From: Acidobacteriota bacterium
GTDB taxonomy: Bacteria > Acidobacteriota > Terriglobia > Acidiferrales > UBA7541
Length of the DNA: 64,000 nt
NCBI GenBank assembly: GCA_003154775.1
Contig: PMES01000054.1
Span: forward strand, 37,072-101,071
Reading direction: 5' to 3'
The translations under genes and the position numbers were made by a program. Positions within the stretch are counted from its first letter, which is position 1; each line of letters begins with the position of its first letter. The notes below the pieces were generated by a model that was not told where the DNA came from, did no database searches, and worked only from the letters and a program-made list of their open reading frames with translations. Below are positions 26,076 through 34,435 of the stretch, piece after piece.

Positions 26076-27509
26076 CTAATTCAGCCTGCCCTTATGACAG
26101 GTATTGCAGAAATCCATCCCCGGCTTCTGATCCTTCACCAACATCCCCACCTGATTGCCGGCGTGCGCCTGGTGGCAGGTCAGGCAGTTCATCTGGCCCG
26201 CCGCCGGATTCTTTGCATCGACCGGCCCCGCGATCGGATGGAACTGCACCGGGTGTCCCGCGTTGTACTTCAGCGACAGGATCGGCACGTGATACTTCTC
26301 CGGCAGCTTCACTTTCCCGTCGAAAATCGCGATCAAATGCTGACTCTCCAGCCTCTCCGGCACGGTGTCCGGCCCATGGCATTCCAGGCAAAGCGTGTTG
26401 ACGTCCTTCACTCGCAGCAAATGCTCGTTATCGTTGCCATGCGCGTCATGGCAGGTCCCGCAACCATCTCGGAATGCCGGACGGTGCAAAATCTTTTTTG
26501 TCTTCAGCATTTCCGCCTGCTCCGTATGGCAGGTCAGGCAAATCTCCACGCCATTTGTCTTCGGCAGCCCGGGCGTCTTGCTCGCATGCGGCGAATGGCA
26601 ATCGGTGCAATCACCCGCTGCTCCCGGATGCTGCACCTTCGCCGTTTCAATCTGTTTGGCCTGCTCGCCGTGGCACATCACGCACAATGATTTCGCGTCC
26701 GCCTGCGTCAGCACCACTTTCCCGTCCTTAGCCGGTGCGTGGCATACCTCGCACTGTTTGTCGGCAAACGGCGGGTGCATAAACTTCGCCATCAGTTTCG
26801 GCGCTGCCGACTGGTGCGGATCGTGGCACTGAAGGCAATTTGCTGTGCCGAACGGTTGGTTCTGGTGCGCCTTCTGCAAGCTGCTGTCCTTCGGATCGTG
26901 GCAATCCACGCAAAGCGCCGGCGCCGATTTGGTCAGGTGGTTCAGATTTTCGGGCGTCGGGTCCGCGCCAGTCTTGTGCGTCACATGGCACGTCTCACAC
27001 CCCATATCCAGCGCCGCGTGCCTGCTGCCCTTCTCCGGCACATTCAAACCTGTCGTGTGGCAGCTCAGGCACAAGTTCTCCTTCACGCCGCCCGACGTCG
27101 GCTTCAGCAATTGGTACTTGTTGTCCGAACTGTGCGGGTCGTGGCACTTCAGGCAATCCCGCACCGCTGGCTTGTGCACCAATCCCTTGATCTCCGCCGC
27201 GTTCTTGTCCGCGTGGCAGGTGAAGCACAGCGCTTGCGGCGTCGTGGTGGTCAGCTTGACCCGCGTTACATCCTTGTTCACTCGAATTTCGTGACACGTG
27301 GTGCACCCCATCGAGATCGCCGTGTGCACCGCCTTCCCTTTCGCCTTCTCCGCGTGGCATTCCAGGCACTTCGCCGAATCCGTGTTCTTCTCCAGCGGTA
27401 CCGGATGGATGTCCGCTTTCGCCGGCGTGACTCCCACCAGCAGAAGCACAACCGCACTCCCCAGCAGGATCGCCAGGTGCCGTGCGATCATGGCTAGACG
27501 CATCGCCAT
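26076..27509 (-). CDS. 16-heme c-type cytochrome (doubled-CXXCH / cytochrome c3-like)
   Basis: The 477-aa exported protein (signal LLGSAVVLLLVGVTPAKA) contains sixteen CXXCH motifs, from CLECH near residue 48 to CNTCH near the C-terminus, with many intervening His that can serve as distal ligands. Motifs occur in pairs about 20-25 residues apart, as in doubled-CXXCH proteins. Heme density, one per 28 residues after the signal, is that of a wire-like periplasmic cytochrome. It is the first large gene of the operon and overlaps the small membrane protein by 16 bases. A periplasmic relay to the outer-membrane conduit is the inferred role. Confidence 0.93.
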   Translation of the reverse strand: MAMRLAMIARHLAILLGSAVVLLLVGVTPAKADIHPVPLEKNTDSAKCLECHAEKAKGKAVHTAISMGCTTCHEIRVNKDVTRVKLTTTTPQALCFTCHADKNAAEIKGLVHKPAVRDCLKCHDPHSSDNKYQLLKPTSGGVKENLCLSCHTTGLNVPEKGSRHAALDMGCETCHVTHKTGADPTPENLNHLTKSAPALCVDCHDPKDSSLQKAHQNQPFGTANCLQCHDPHQSAAPKLMAKFMHPPFADKQCEVCHAPAKDGKVVLTQADAKSLCVMCHGEQAKQIETAKVQHPGAAGDCTDCHSPHASKTPGLPKTNGVEICLTCHTEQAEMLKTKKILHRPAFRDGCGTCHDAHGNDNEHLLRVKDVNTLCLECHGPDTVPERLESQHLIAIFDGKVKLPEKYHVPILSLKYNAGHPVQFHPIAGPVDAKNPAAGQMNCLTCHQAHAGNQVGMLVKDQKPGMDFCNTCHKGRLN

Positions 27510-27697
27510 CCCGTCAACCCTGCCTTCACGTTTATGGTTTGTGCGCTTGCAGGAATCCGCTTGGAAACTTCCTTCTTTTGGCTGCCCCAGCTCCGCTCCC
27601 CCGCCAGAACCAGTGCCGAGGTCAAGGCCACGGCCACCAACAACAGCAGCACCATGTACGCGACGCGGTGGGAGCGATTTGTCATTGTCACCGTCAT
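27494..27697 (-). CDS. Small single-span membrane protein at operon head
   Basis: The 67-aa ORF starts at ATG 27697 behind GGGAGAAG, with one hydrophobic segment (VAYMVLLLLVAVALTSALVL, about residues 13-32) and a short basic tail ending LTGWRCV. It overlaps the 16-heme cytochrome start by 16 bases, which argues for co-translation. The first gene of a cytochrome operon could anchor or assemble the next product. No family recognised. A TTG at 27730 is an alternative start. Confidence 0.6.
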   Translation of the reverse strand: MTVTMTNRSHRVAYMVLLLLVAVALTSALVLAGERSWGSQKKEVSKRIPASAQTINVKAGLTGWRCV

Positions 27698-28346
27698 GCT
27701 CTTCTCCCTGTCAACCACCACAGGGATCAACGAATTTCATCCAATCCTCGCCCCCCGGGAATTGCCCTTGTCTTTTCTCTTGAGAGCTTGTGGAGCAAGT
27801 GGGAAGAACTGCACTCTGCGGATGCCCCAACTGCATCAAGAAAGCCTGAACGAGGGAAGCGCTCATTCATTGACCCCTATTTCCGTGTTCCTATATGCAC
27901 CCCCTGTGCCGAACCGGCTCAAAACGATAAAGTGGACCTAACCCATTCAATTGCCATTACTTAATCACTCCTCGCAGACGATCAAAGATAGTCCTGGAGC
28001 CCATTTTTGAGTGTTTTCCCTCATTTTGTGATGCGAAATCACACAGAGGACTGTTGAAAAATTAAACAATCTCCATAAACCCCTGCATTTCCTCCACTTG
28101 CAATGGCCCTCCCCTCCCAACGCCGCTCCCCCTCGACTCAGGTTTTTGCCTGTTCACTGTCCCACCTTTGCGCCTTCTGTTTCGGCGGTGGACGTTGCGG
28201 CCGATCGCACCGGCGAATCCCTTCTGCGATTTAATTGTTAAATGGATCTTCCGAGATAGCCACAGGCAGGAACTTCTCCCAACTCTGTCACGCTCCACTC
28301 TGGCAAAACAACTTCGCCAACTCCTGATCGTGCTCGGAAAGGGGAC
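27698..28346. other. Long upstream region of cytochrome operon
   Basis: This stretch of 649 bases holds no convincing gene; the ORFs at 28062-28298 and 27534-27941 lack protein-like composition. It contains the CRP-like palindrome at 28027 and a possible minus-strand -10 element (TATCTT, 27985-27990) about 50 bp downstream of it. That would give a 5' leader near 280 bases before the small membrane protein. Confidence 0.4.
28027..28043. promoter_or_regulatory. CRP/FNR-like palindrome upstream of cytochrome operon
   Basis: TGTGATGCGAAATCACA has perfect 6-bp arms (TGTGAT / ATCACA) around five bases, one base longer overall than the CRP consensus. It lies 330 bp upstream of the first operon gene. 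The unusual spacing lowers confidence that the same regulator binds here as at 9138 and 15674. Confidence 0.4.
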
Positions 28347-29348
28347 CTACGCGTTCACCCGAAGCACCGCCGCTCCTGATATCGCATCATTCTTCAGCGC
28401 ATTCAGCGCCCGGTTCGCTTCTGCCAGCGGAAACACTTGTACATGTGTCCGCACCGGAATCTCCCCTGCCAGCCGCAAAAAATCTTCGCCGTCTTTGCGT
28501 GTGTTGTTTGCCACGCTGCGAATCACCCGCTCCTGGTAAAGCAATTCATACGCAAATGAGGGTATCGCGCTCATATGAATGCCGCCCAGAATTAACCGCC
28601 CGCCCTTCCGCAAGGCTCGCAACGCCGCCGGCACGATCTCTCCCGCCGGCGCAAACACGATCGCCGCATCCAGCTTCGCCGGCGGCTGCTCCAGCGTTCC
28701 TCCCGCCCACCTCGCCCCCAACTCCCGCGCCAGCGCCTGGTGCCGCGCATCACGCGTCGCTGCATACACCTCGACTCCCCAGTGACGCGCCACCTGAATG
28801 GCCACGTGCGCGGCCGCGCCAAACCCGTAAAATCCCAGCCGCTCTGCGCTATGAATCTCGCTCATTTTCAGGCAACGGTAGCCGATGATACCCGCGCACA
28901 AAAGCGGCGCCGCCTGCTCGTCTGGAAATACTTCCGGGATCGCATAGACGAAATCCTCCGGCGCCACAAGGTATTCCGCATACCCGCCGTTCACGCTATA
29001 CCCGGTGAAAAGCGGCGCATCGCACAAATTCTCTTCTCCGCGCCGGCAGTATTCGCACGTACCGTCCGTCTTGTGCAGCCACGCGATTCCCACGCGCGTC
29101 CCCGCCGGGAACCTCTCCGCCCCTGCGCCCCTCGCCGCAATCCGCCCCACCACTTGGTGCCCCGGAATGACTGGTGACCTTTTCGGAGGAAGTTCCCCCT
29201 CGATGACGTGCAGGTCCGTGCGGCACACGCCGCACACCTGCACCCGCACGAGCACCTCGCCGGCTGCCGGTTTGGGCTTTGCGAATTCTCCATATTGTAG
29301 GGGATTACTCTCAACTGCCGCGGGTGTGCTAAGGAAACACGCCTTCAT
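28347..29348 (-). CDS. Zinc-dependent alcohol dehydrogenase family protein
   Basis: The 333-aa medium-chain dehydrogenase has the catalytic-zinc motif [14 protein letters not shown], the conserved [10 protein letters not shown] near residue 60, and a nucleotide-binding segment [20 protein letters not shown] near residue 170. The structural-zinc lobe reads [17 protein letters not shown], with Asp where the first of four Cys is expected. It oxidises or reduces an alcohol/aldehyde pair with NAD(P). It stands alone on the minus strand with no clear operon partners. Confidence 0.88.
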   Translation of the reverse strand: MKACFLSTPAAVESNPLQYGEFAKPKPAAGEVLVRVQVCGVCRTDLHVIEGELPPKRSPVIPGHQVVGRIAARGAGAERFPAGTRVGIAWLHKTDGTCEYCRRGEENLCDAPLFTGYSVNGGYAEYLVAPEDFVYAIPEVFPDEQAAPLLCAGIIGYRCLKMSEIHSAERLGFYGFGAAAHVAIQVARHWGVEVYAATRDARHQALARELGARWAGGTLEQPPAKLDAAIVFAPAGEIVPAALRALRKGGRLILGGIHMSAIPSFAYELLYQERVIRSVANNTRKDGEDFLRLAGEIPVRTHVQVFPLAEANRALNALKNDAISGAAVLRVNA

Positions 29349-29568
29349 CGTGAAGCCTCAACCTGTTTTTCCTCAGCACACCAGAATTAGGCGGCCAACA
29401 CACAGATTGACCTCACCATACCGCAAACTTTTGTCCGTGCATAGCCCTTGCCTCGCTCGCCATGCAACTCCGCTTGAAGCTACCCCTCCATCTCCCGCAC
29501 ATCCATCCTCGCTTCTTGGCTCCTCCTTCCTTGCATTCGGCCGCCTGAGACTCTAACCTAAACTCTTT

Positions 29569-30231
29569 ATGCCAGACCTCTCTCCCGAAACACTCGCGCT
29601 CGGCTTTATCTGGTACATTGCGTTTCTTTTCTCCACCACCTGTCACGAAGCGGCCCATGCCTTCGTCGCCAAACTCGGAGGAGACACCACCGCTGCCCTC
29701 GGCGGCCAGGTCTCCCTCAATCCCATCCCTCACATCCGCCGGGCGCCCTTTGGCATGATCGTTATCCCTATCCTCAGCTTTCTTTTCTCCGGCGGCATGA
29801 TCGGTTGGGCCAGTGCTCCTTACGATCCTCTCTGGGAACGCCGTCATCCTCACCGCTCTGCCTGGATGGCCCTGGCCGGCCCCGCCGCCAACTTCACGCT
29901 TATGATCGTCGCCGCTCTGGCCATCCGCATCGGCCGTTCCCAGCATCTCTTGACGGTCGATCCGCTCACCGGCAAACCCGGTCTTGTCTTCCTGACCCTT
30001 TTCATCGTCTTTTCCCTGAATCTTCTCCTCGGCACCTTCAATCTCCTTCCTGTTCCGCCACTTGATGGCAGCACTGGCATCATGGTCTTCATGACCGAGG
30101 ATCGCGCGCAGCGTTATCTCGACTGGATTCGCGGTAACAGTTTTGCCATGGCCGGTCTTCTCGTGGGCCTGGTGGTCTTCCAGCGCATTTTCCCCATCGT
30201 GCAATATGCGGCGTTCCGCATCTTTTTCTGA
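29569..30231 (+). CDS. Site-2 protease family (M50) membrane metalloprotease
   Basis: The 220-aa polytopic protein carries the zinc motif HEAAH near residue 26 in the first membrane segment and the second ligand site NLLPVPPLDGS near residue 160. It has about five hydrophobic segments and no PDZ domain, so it belongs to the short M50 group related to SpoIVFB-like and rhomboid-like 'site-2 protease family' proteins. It may cleave membrane-embedded substrates; the substrate is unknown. The opposite-strand 303-aa ORF is its shadow. Confidence 0.85.
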   Translation: MPDLSPETLALGFIWYIAFLFSTTCHEAAHAFVAKLGGDTTAALGGQVSLNPIPHIRRAPFGMIVIPILSFLFSGGMIGWASAPYDPLWERRHPHRSAWMALAGPAANFTLMIVAALAIRIGRSQHLLTVDPLTGKPGLVFLTLFIVFSLNLLLGTFNLLPVPPLDGSTGIMVFMTEDRAQRYLDWIRGNSFAMAGLLVGLVVFQRIFPIVQYAAFRIFF

Positions 30232-30328
30232 GCCGCGCCGAACTCCTTCCGCGCTCTGCTTCACTCTGAACCATCGGCGCGCCGTTCTGTTTCTCGCCTG
30301 CACATTTGTTCTTCCTAATCCCACCTAA

Positions 30329-30718
30329 ATGCTTTCCCTGCTTTCTTGTGCCTTCTCTTCCCCTGGCAGGAAAACTGCTCTTTCCTCGTCGGGAGGAACT
30401 CTGGTGCTCTCGGAAACGCTTCCTATTGCCAGCGCTTGTCGCATTGAAGTCTCCGGCTGGGACGAGGATGAAATCTTCTTTGTCGAGAAGTCCGAGCTCT
30501 CCTGGGACGACTTCGCCGGCAAACACATCTCCCTGAAGCACATGCTCGCCGAGGGCGCCCTCGTTTTCATACGCACGCTCCAGCCGGCTTCTCTTCAGCG
30601 TTCCTTTCCCATCGCCTATGGAGCGGAGTTCATCGGCTGCGACGTTCACGGCTCTCACGAATTTCGCCTGAATCCCGTCCAGCCTCGCCACGGCCGCAAT
30701 CGCTTCCGCGTAAATTAG
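30329..30718 (+). CDS. Hypothetical protein
   Basis: The 129-aa ORF lies between the M50 protease and the sigma-54 regulator. After a Ser-rich start it reads like a folded protein with mixed strands and acidic/aromatic patches (IEVSGWDEDEIFFVEKSELSW, EGALVFIRTLQPASLQRSF, FPIAYGAEFIGCDVHGSHEF). Codon use agrees with neighbouring plus-strand genes. No motif or family recognised. The true start may be downstream of 30329. The overlapping minus-strand 200-aa ORF is less protein-like. Confidence 0.55.
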   Translation: MLSLLSCAFSSPGRKTALSSSGGTLVLSETLPIASACRIEVSGWDEDEIFFVEKSELSWDDFAGKHISLKHMLAEGALVFIRTLQPASLQRSFPIAYGAEFIGCDVHGSHEFRLNPVQPRHGRNRFRVN

Positions 30719-30914
30719 TTTTTTATTCCCTTCCGTTTCGGAACAATGGCCCGAATCGGGAGGCTCTCCTCGGCCTTTTCTAACCCCCTCTCCTGCTTCC
30801 GCACATCCGTTTTCTGATTTTTGACCCGTCGCGCCTCATTAGTTCCTTCATTGCACACTACTTACATTTGCCAGCACTTCTGCCTCTCCTCCGCGAAACA
30901 CTCCGCGTCCCGTT

Positions 30915-30929
30915 TGGCACACTTGTTGC
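30915..30929 (+). promoter_or_regulatory. Sigma-54 (-24/-12) promoter
   Basis: TGGCACACTTGTTGC matches the sigma-54 consensus TGGCAC-N5-TTGC exactly, with ten bases between GG and GC. It lies directly in front of the sigma-54 activator gene. The transcript would begin at about 30941, essentially at the chosen ATG (30943), implying an almost leaderless mRNA or a different start. Confidence 0.65.
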
Positions 30930-30942
30930 CTCTTCCTTGATC

Positions 30943-32373
30943 ATGGCTTACGCAACTTATAAATCTGTAGAAGTCGCAACTCTTCACACCTCGCTCACCC
31001 CTTGCATTTTTGACGACGAACCCCTCGAGCGCGATTCGCTCTCCGCGCTGATTTCTGACATAGGCTATGAGCCCATCCCCACTGGCGACCCCGAGGAAGC
31101 TCTGCGTCTCATCCGCTCTGGACGCTCCCGCCTCGTCCTGGCCAGCATTCATATGCAGAATTCGGCTCCCTTTGAGTTTCTTGACCGCGCGCTCCGCTGC
31201 GATCCCGGCGTCCACCTCATCGTCATGACCGCCGATTACACCCTGGACAACGCTCTCGAGGCCATTCGCCGCGGCGCCACCGATTTCCTCCCCAAACCTG
31301 TCGATCATGCCCGCCTGAAGCGCACCCTCGACGAAGTTGCCGCCCTCTACGATCAGCGCCGCCGCGTCCGCGCGTTGGAGGAGCAACTCCTCAAAGACCT
31401 CGAATTCCACGGTATTGTCGGCAAAAGCCCCGCCATGCTCGAAGTCTTCGACTTCGCTCGCAAGGTTGCCCGCCACTACACCAATGTTCTCCTCGTAGGC
31501 GCCACTGGCACGGGCAAGGAACTGGTGGCCCGCGCCATCCATCAGATCAGCCCGGTCAGCCAGCAACGCTTGGCGGTCTGCAACTGCTCCGCCATGGTCG
31601 ACACCCTTCTGGAGAGCCAGTTGTTCGGCCATGTCCGCGGCGCCTTCACCGGCGCCACGGATACTCGCCCGGGCCTGTTCGAGTACGCCAATGGCGGCAC
31701 GGTGTTCCTGGATGAAGTCGGTGAGACTTCCCTGCCCATGCAGGCCAAGCTGTTGCGCGTCATCCAGAACCGCGAAATTCAGCGCGTTGGCTCTCCGGAA
31801 ATCAAACAGGTCAATGTCCGCCTTATCGCTGCCACCAACCGCGATCTTCGCGCCGAAGTTCTCACCGGCCGTTTCCGCGAAGATCTCTTCTATCGCCTGA
31901 GTTCCATCCAGATCCGCATTCCTTCGCTTTCCGAACGTCTGGAAGACATTCCGCTGCTCGTCCAGTTTTTCCTGAAAAAGTACAACGATGCCTATGGCAA
32001 GAACATCGCCGGCCTCACCCGCCGCACGCAAACTCTTCTCCTCCAGCATCCCTGGCCCGGCAACGTCCGCGAACTGGAAAACGTCATCTCCACCGCGTGT
32101 ATCACCGCTACCGGCGATTTCATTGACATCAGCGATCTGCCCGAGCATCTCCAGCATCGCAGCCCCCGGCTCGCCAACGACGAGGACTGGCATCCGCTTT
32201 CGCTCGATGAAGTCCGCAAGCACCATATTCAGAAAGTTCTCCAGATGTGCAATGGCAACCGCCTCCGCGCGGCGCAAATCCTCGGCATCGGCCGCACCAG
32301 CTTGTACCGCTATCTCAAGCGCGACGGCCTGGACATCCGCCCGCACACGCATTCCACCGGCGCCGCCGCTTAA
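30943..32373 (+). CDS. Sigma-54-dependent enhancer-binding regulator (NtrC family)
   Basis: The 476-aa protein has a receiver domain (about 1-125), a linker helix, an AAA+ sigma-54 activation domain (about 150-390) and a Fis-type helix-turn-helix (about 425-465). AAA+ motifs are complete: Walker A GATGTGKE, the sigma-54 contact loop GAFTGA, Walker B GGTVFLDEVGE and the arginine-finger region FREDLFYRLS. In the receiver, the acidic pair (FDDEP), Thr (VMTADYT) and Lys (PKPVD) are kept, but the phosphoacceptor position reads LASIHM, Ser for Asp. Regulation is probably not classical phosphorylation. ATG 30943 is chosen over 30868 because the sigma-54 promoter lies between them. Confidence 0.92.
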   Translation: MAYATYKSVEVATLHTSLTPCIFDDEPLERDSLSALISDIGYEPIPTGDPEEALRLIRSGRSRLVLASIHMQNSAPFEFLDRALRCDPGVHLIVMTADYTLDNALEAIRRGATDFLPKPVDHARLKRTLDEVAALYDQRRRVRALEEQLLKDLEFHGIVGKSPAMLEVFDFARKVARHYTNVLLVGATGTGKELVARAIHQISPVSQQRLAVCNCSAMVDTLLESQLFGHVRGAFTGATDTRPGLFEYANGGTVFLDEVGETSLPMQAKLLRVIQNREIQRVGSPEIKQVNVRLIAATNRDLRAEVLTGRFREDLFYRLSSIQIRIPSLSERLEDIPLLVQFFLKKYNDAYGKNIAGLTRRTQTLLLQHPWPGNVRELENVISTACITATGDFIDISDLPEHLQHRSPRLANDEDWHPLSLDEVRKHHIQKVLQMCNGNRLRAAQILGIGRTSLYRYLKRDGLDIRPHTHSTGAAA

Positions 32374-32604
32374 GCGCTAACCAGACATTCCGCGCGCCTG
32401 TGCCACGCCTTTCTCCCGCGGCTCGCGCGCCGCTCACTTTTCCTCTACCGTTCTTTACGTCTCCTCCTGAGCGCGTTCCGATGGGCTTGCACCCTGCTTC
32501 ACTCCGCCGGGACGCGCATTCTCTCTTCGCTTCTCTCCCTGCTTACTCTCACCGCACCACCTCCGTGCGCCTCCCGCTTTCCCCGCTATACTTACGCTAG
32601 GAGC

Positions 32605-32632
32605 CGGCCTGCATTGCAGGCCGCTGCTTTTC
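32605..32632 (+). terminator. Rho-independent-like hairpin
   Basis: CGGCCTGCATTGCAGGCCG forms an 8-bp GC-rich stem with a 3-base loop, followed after CTGC by TTTTCTTT. It lies 230 bp after the sigma-54 regulator gene and 50 bp before the NTF2-like gene, so it may end the former's transcript. Confidence 0.4.
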
Positions 32633-32673
32633 TTTCAAAAGCCTTCCAGGCCGGACTGTTGAGGGGTCTTCCG

Positions 32674-33156
32674 ATGAAAACGTTCTCCATCCTGATTCTG
32701 CTGGGTGCGTCATGTTTGTTGCTCTCCCCATCCGCGCGAGCACAATGCGATCTCGAGGAGCGCAAGCAAATGGCCGCCGATGCGGAGATGCACCGCGAGG
32801 AGCTCGACAATCTCGTGCGGGATACCGCACGGGCTGTGCAGCTTAAGAACCCCTCATTCTTCCGCCGCGTCTATGGCGACGACTTCGTCGGCACCTCTCC
32901 CAACGGCACGGTGATGGACAGAGCTGCCCTGATTGCCTCTCTACAGAATTCTCCGGCCACGTACGCCACATTTATCGCCACCAACGTGCGCGTCCGCATC
33001 TATCAGGACACCGCCGTCGTCACGTCGGTCTGGTCCGCGCGCGGCACGCAGGATGGTCGCAGTTTCAGCCGCCAGTCGCGTGTAATTCAAATCTTTGTCT
33101 ACGGCCAGAGCGGCTGGAAAGTCGTCGCCAGCCAGGAAACGCTGCTCCCCGGCTAA
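32674..33156 (+). CDS. Exported NTF2/SnoaL-like (DUF4440-type) protein
   Basis: The 160-aa protein begins at ATG 32674 (GAGGGG upstream) with a signal peptide ending PSARAQ. The mature part has the NTF2-like cone plan: an N-terminal helix with TARAVQLKNPSFFRRVYGDDF, the segment TSPNGTVMDRAALIASLQ, and a strand-rich C-terminal half (VRVRIYQDTAVVTSVWSARG, VIQIFVYGQSGWKVVASQET). Proteins of this group serve varied binding or enzymatic roles; none is indicated here. The ORF track starts 20 residues earlier. Confidence 0.75.
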   Translation: MKTFSILILLGASCLLLSPSARAQCDLEERKQMAADAEMHREELDNLVRDTARAVQLKNPSFFRRVYGDDFVGTSPNGTVMDRAALIASLQNSPATYATFIATNVRVRIYQDTAVVTSVWSARGTQDGRSFSRQSRVIQIFVYGQSGWKVVASQETLLPG

Positions 33157-33364
33157 AGTCGAACTGCGCTACTCTGCTTTTTTCTACTCCGTTGCCCCTT
33201 TGATCGAATGGGGCTTTTCCACCTGATTTGCCGCACTGGCCTGCTCTTTCGCCGGGTTCACGGTGCTTTTCTCGCAACACGCGCGCGAATTCCCCCAACG
33301 CCTCTTTCGCCGTCAGCTATCATGGAAGCTGCAAAACTCTTGGCCCCTTCCCCAGGTTGCCAAG

Positions 33365-34315
33365 ATGACCTACCAGAAGGTCCGCCGGAGTGGACGTATC
33401 TCCAAACAAGTTCCCATTCTTTTAATCGGCAGCGATGCCGCTGGCCGCGTCTTCTCCGAAGTCACCAAGACCGTGGTCATCAGCTTTCATGGTGCCGGCA
33501 TCGTCTCCGCAAACAAGCTCATCGCCGAGCAGGAGCTCCATATCCGTTCCATGGTCACCAATCGGGAAGTCGAAGCCCGCGTCGTTGGCGAAATCGCGGA
33601 GCACGAAGGTGTCTACACCTATGGCGTCGCCTTCCTGGATGAGTCGCTCGATTTCTGGCAACTCGAATTCCCGCCTCCCCCGCCGCCCGAGGAGCGCCCG
33701 CTGGTCCTCGCCCTTGAATGCAGCAGTTGCCGCACGCCCATCACCCTCGAGAACGGCGACTTTGAATTTGATGTCTGCGCCATTCACGGAGGACTGGTGC
33801 GCCATTGCGACAACTGCGGCATGGCCACGGTCTGGAAACAGACCACGCACCTGCCCTCGCTGCGCCCGCTTTTGGCCGCCCTTTCGCCCGCGGCAAAGCC
33901 GCGGCCTGCCGCCGCTGCCGTGGCTCTTCTCGATCTGCCGCCGGCACGCTCCGTCCCGCAGCCACTGCCGGCGCCCCGCCCCGTCGTACCGCCTGCTCCC
34001 GCGCCACTCCTCGAGCGCCGCCGGCGCGTACGCGCCAAGGTCAATTACTTCGCGTGCGTGCGCAGTGACGCTTTTGGCGATGACATCGTCGTGTGTATTG
34101 ACATGTCGCGCGGAGGCCTCTGCTTCAAGACCAAAAACCTCTATCTCGTGACCACCACCGTGCGCATTGCCGTCCCCTTTTCGCCGGATTCTCCGCAGGC
34201 TCCGGCCATCTTTGTTTTCGCGCGCATCGCCAACATCTCCAGCTTCCCCAACGGCAAGCTCTACCGCTGCGGCGCCGAATTCCTCCCCACGCAATCCTCC
34301 ACTTCGGGCATCTAG
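33365..34315 (+). CDS. PilZ-domain protein with zinc ribbon
   Basis: The 316-aa protein has an N-terminal PilZ-like domain (about 1-100; RRSGRISKQVPI, VISFHGAGI), a four-Cys zinc-ribbon-like segment (CSSC ... CDNC, about 118-155), a Pro/Ala linker, and a C-terminal canonical PilZ domain (about 215-310) with RRRRVRAKV and DMSRGGL, the RxxxR and DxSxxG c-di-GMP contacts. It is probably a cytoplasmic c-di-GMP receptor. The N-terminal domain matches that of the 925-aa protein at 48598. Start 33365 gives the conserved beginning; the ORF track begins 34 residues earlier. Confidence 0.8.
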   Translation: MTYQKVRRSGRISKQVPILLIGSDAAGRVFSEVTKTVVISFHGAGIVSANKLIAEQELHIRSMVTNREVEARVVGEIAEHEGVYTYGVAFLDESLDFWQLEFPPPPPPEERPLVLALECSSCRTPITLENGDFEFDVCAIHGGLVRHCDNCGMATVWKQTTHLPSLRPLLAALSPAAKPRPAAAAVALLDLPPARSVPQPLPAPRPVVPPAPAPLLERRRRVRAKVNYFACVRSDAFGDDIVVCIDMSRGGLCFKTKNLYLVTTTVRIAVPFSPDSPQAPAIFVFARIANISSFPNGKLYRCGAEFLPTQSSTSGI

Positions 34316-34354
34316 CCTCGCCCGCGTTCTGGGCAAACCCCTGCGACGGCAAAA

Positions 34355-34380
34355 CGCCCGCCATCCGAAGTTGGCGGGCG
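34355..34380. terminator. Bidirectional rho-independent terminator
   Basis: CGCCCGCCA and TGGCGGGCG form a 9-bp stem with an eight-base loop, flanked by AAAA on the left and TTT on the right. It lies between the convergent ends of the PilZ gene (plus) and glutamine synthetase (minus) and can serve both. Confidence 0.8.
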
Positions 34381-34435
34381 TTTCTGGGATCTGGCAAACG
34401 CCAGGGGTCTGCACAAATTGGAAATTCGCCGGAGT

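Noticed and set aside
29413-30324. 303-aa minus-strand ORF
   Set aside because: It is the shadow of the M50 protease, whose HEAAH and NLLPVPPLDG motifs prove the plus-strand gene.
30862-32352. 496-aa minus-strand ORF
   Set aside because: Antisense of the sigma-54 regulator, which has complete AAA+ motifs.
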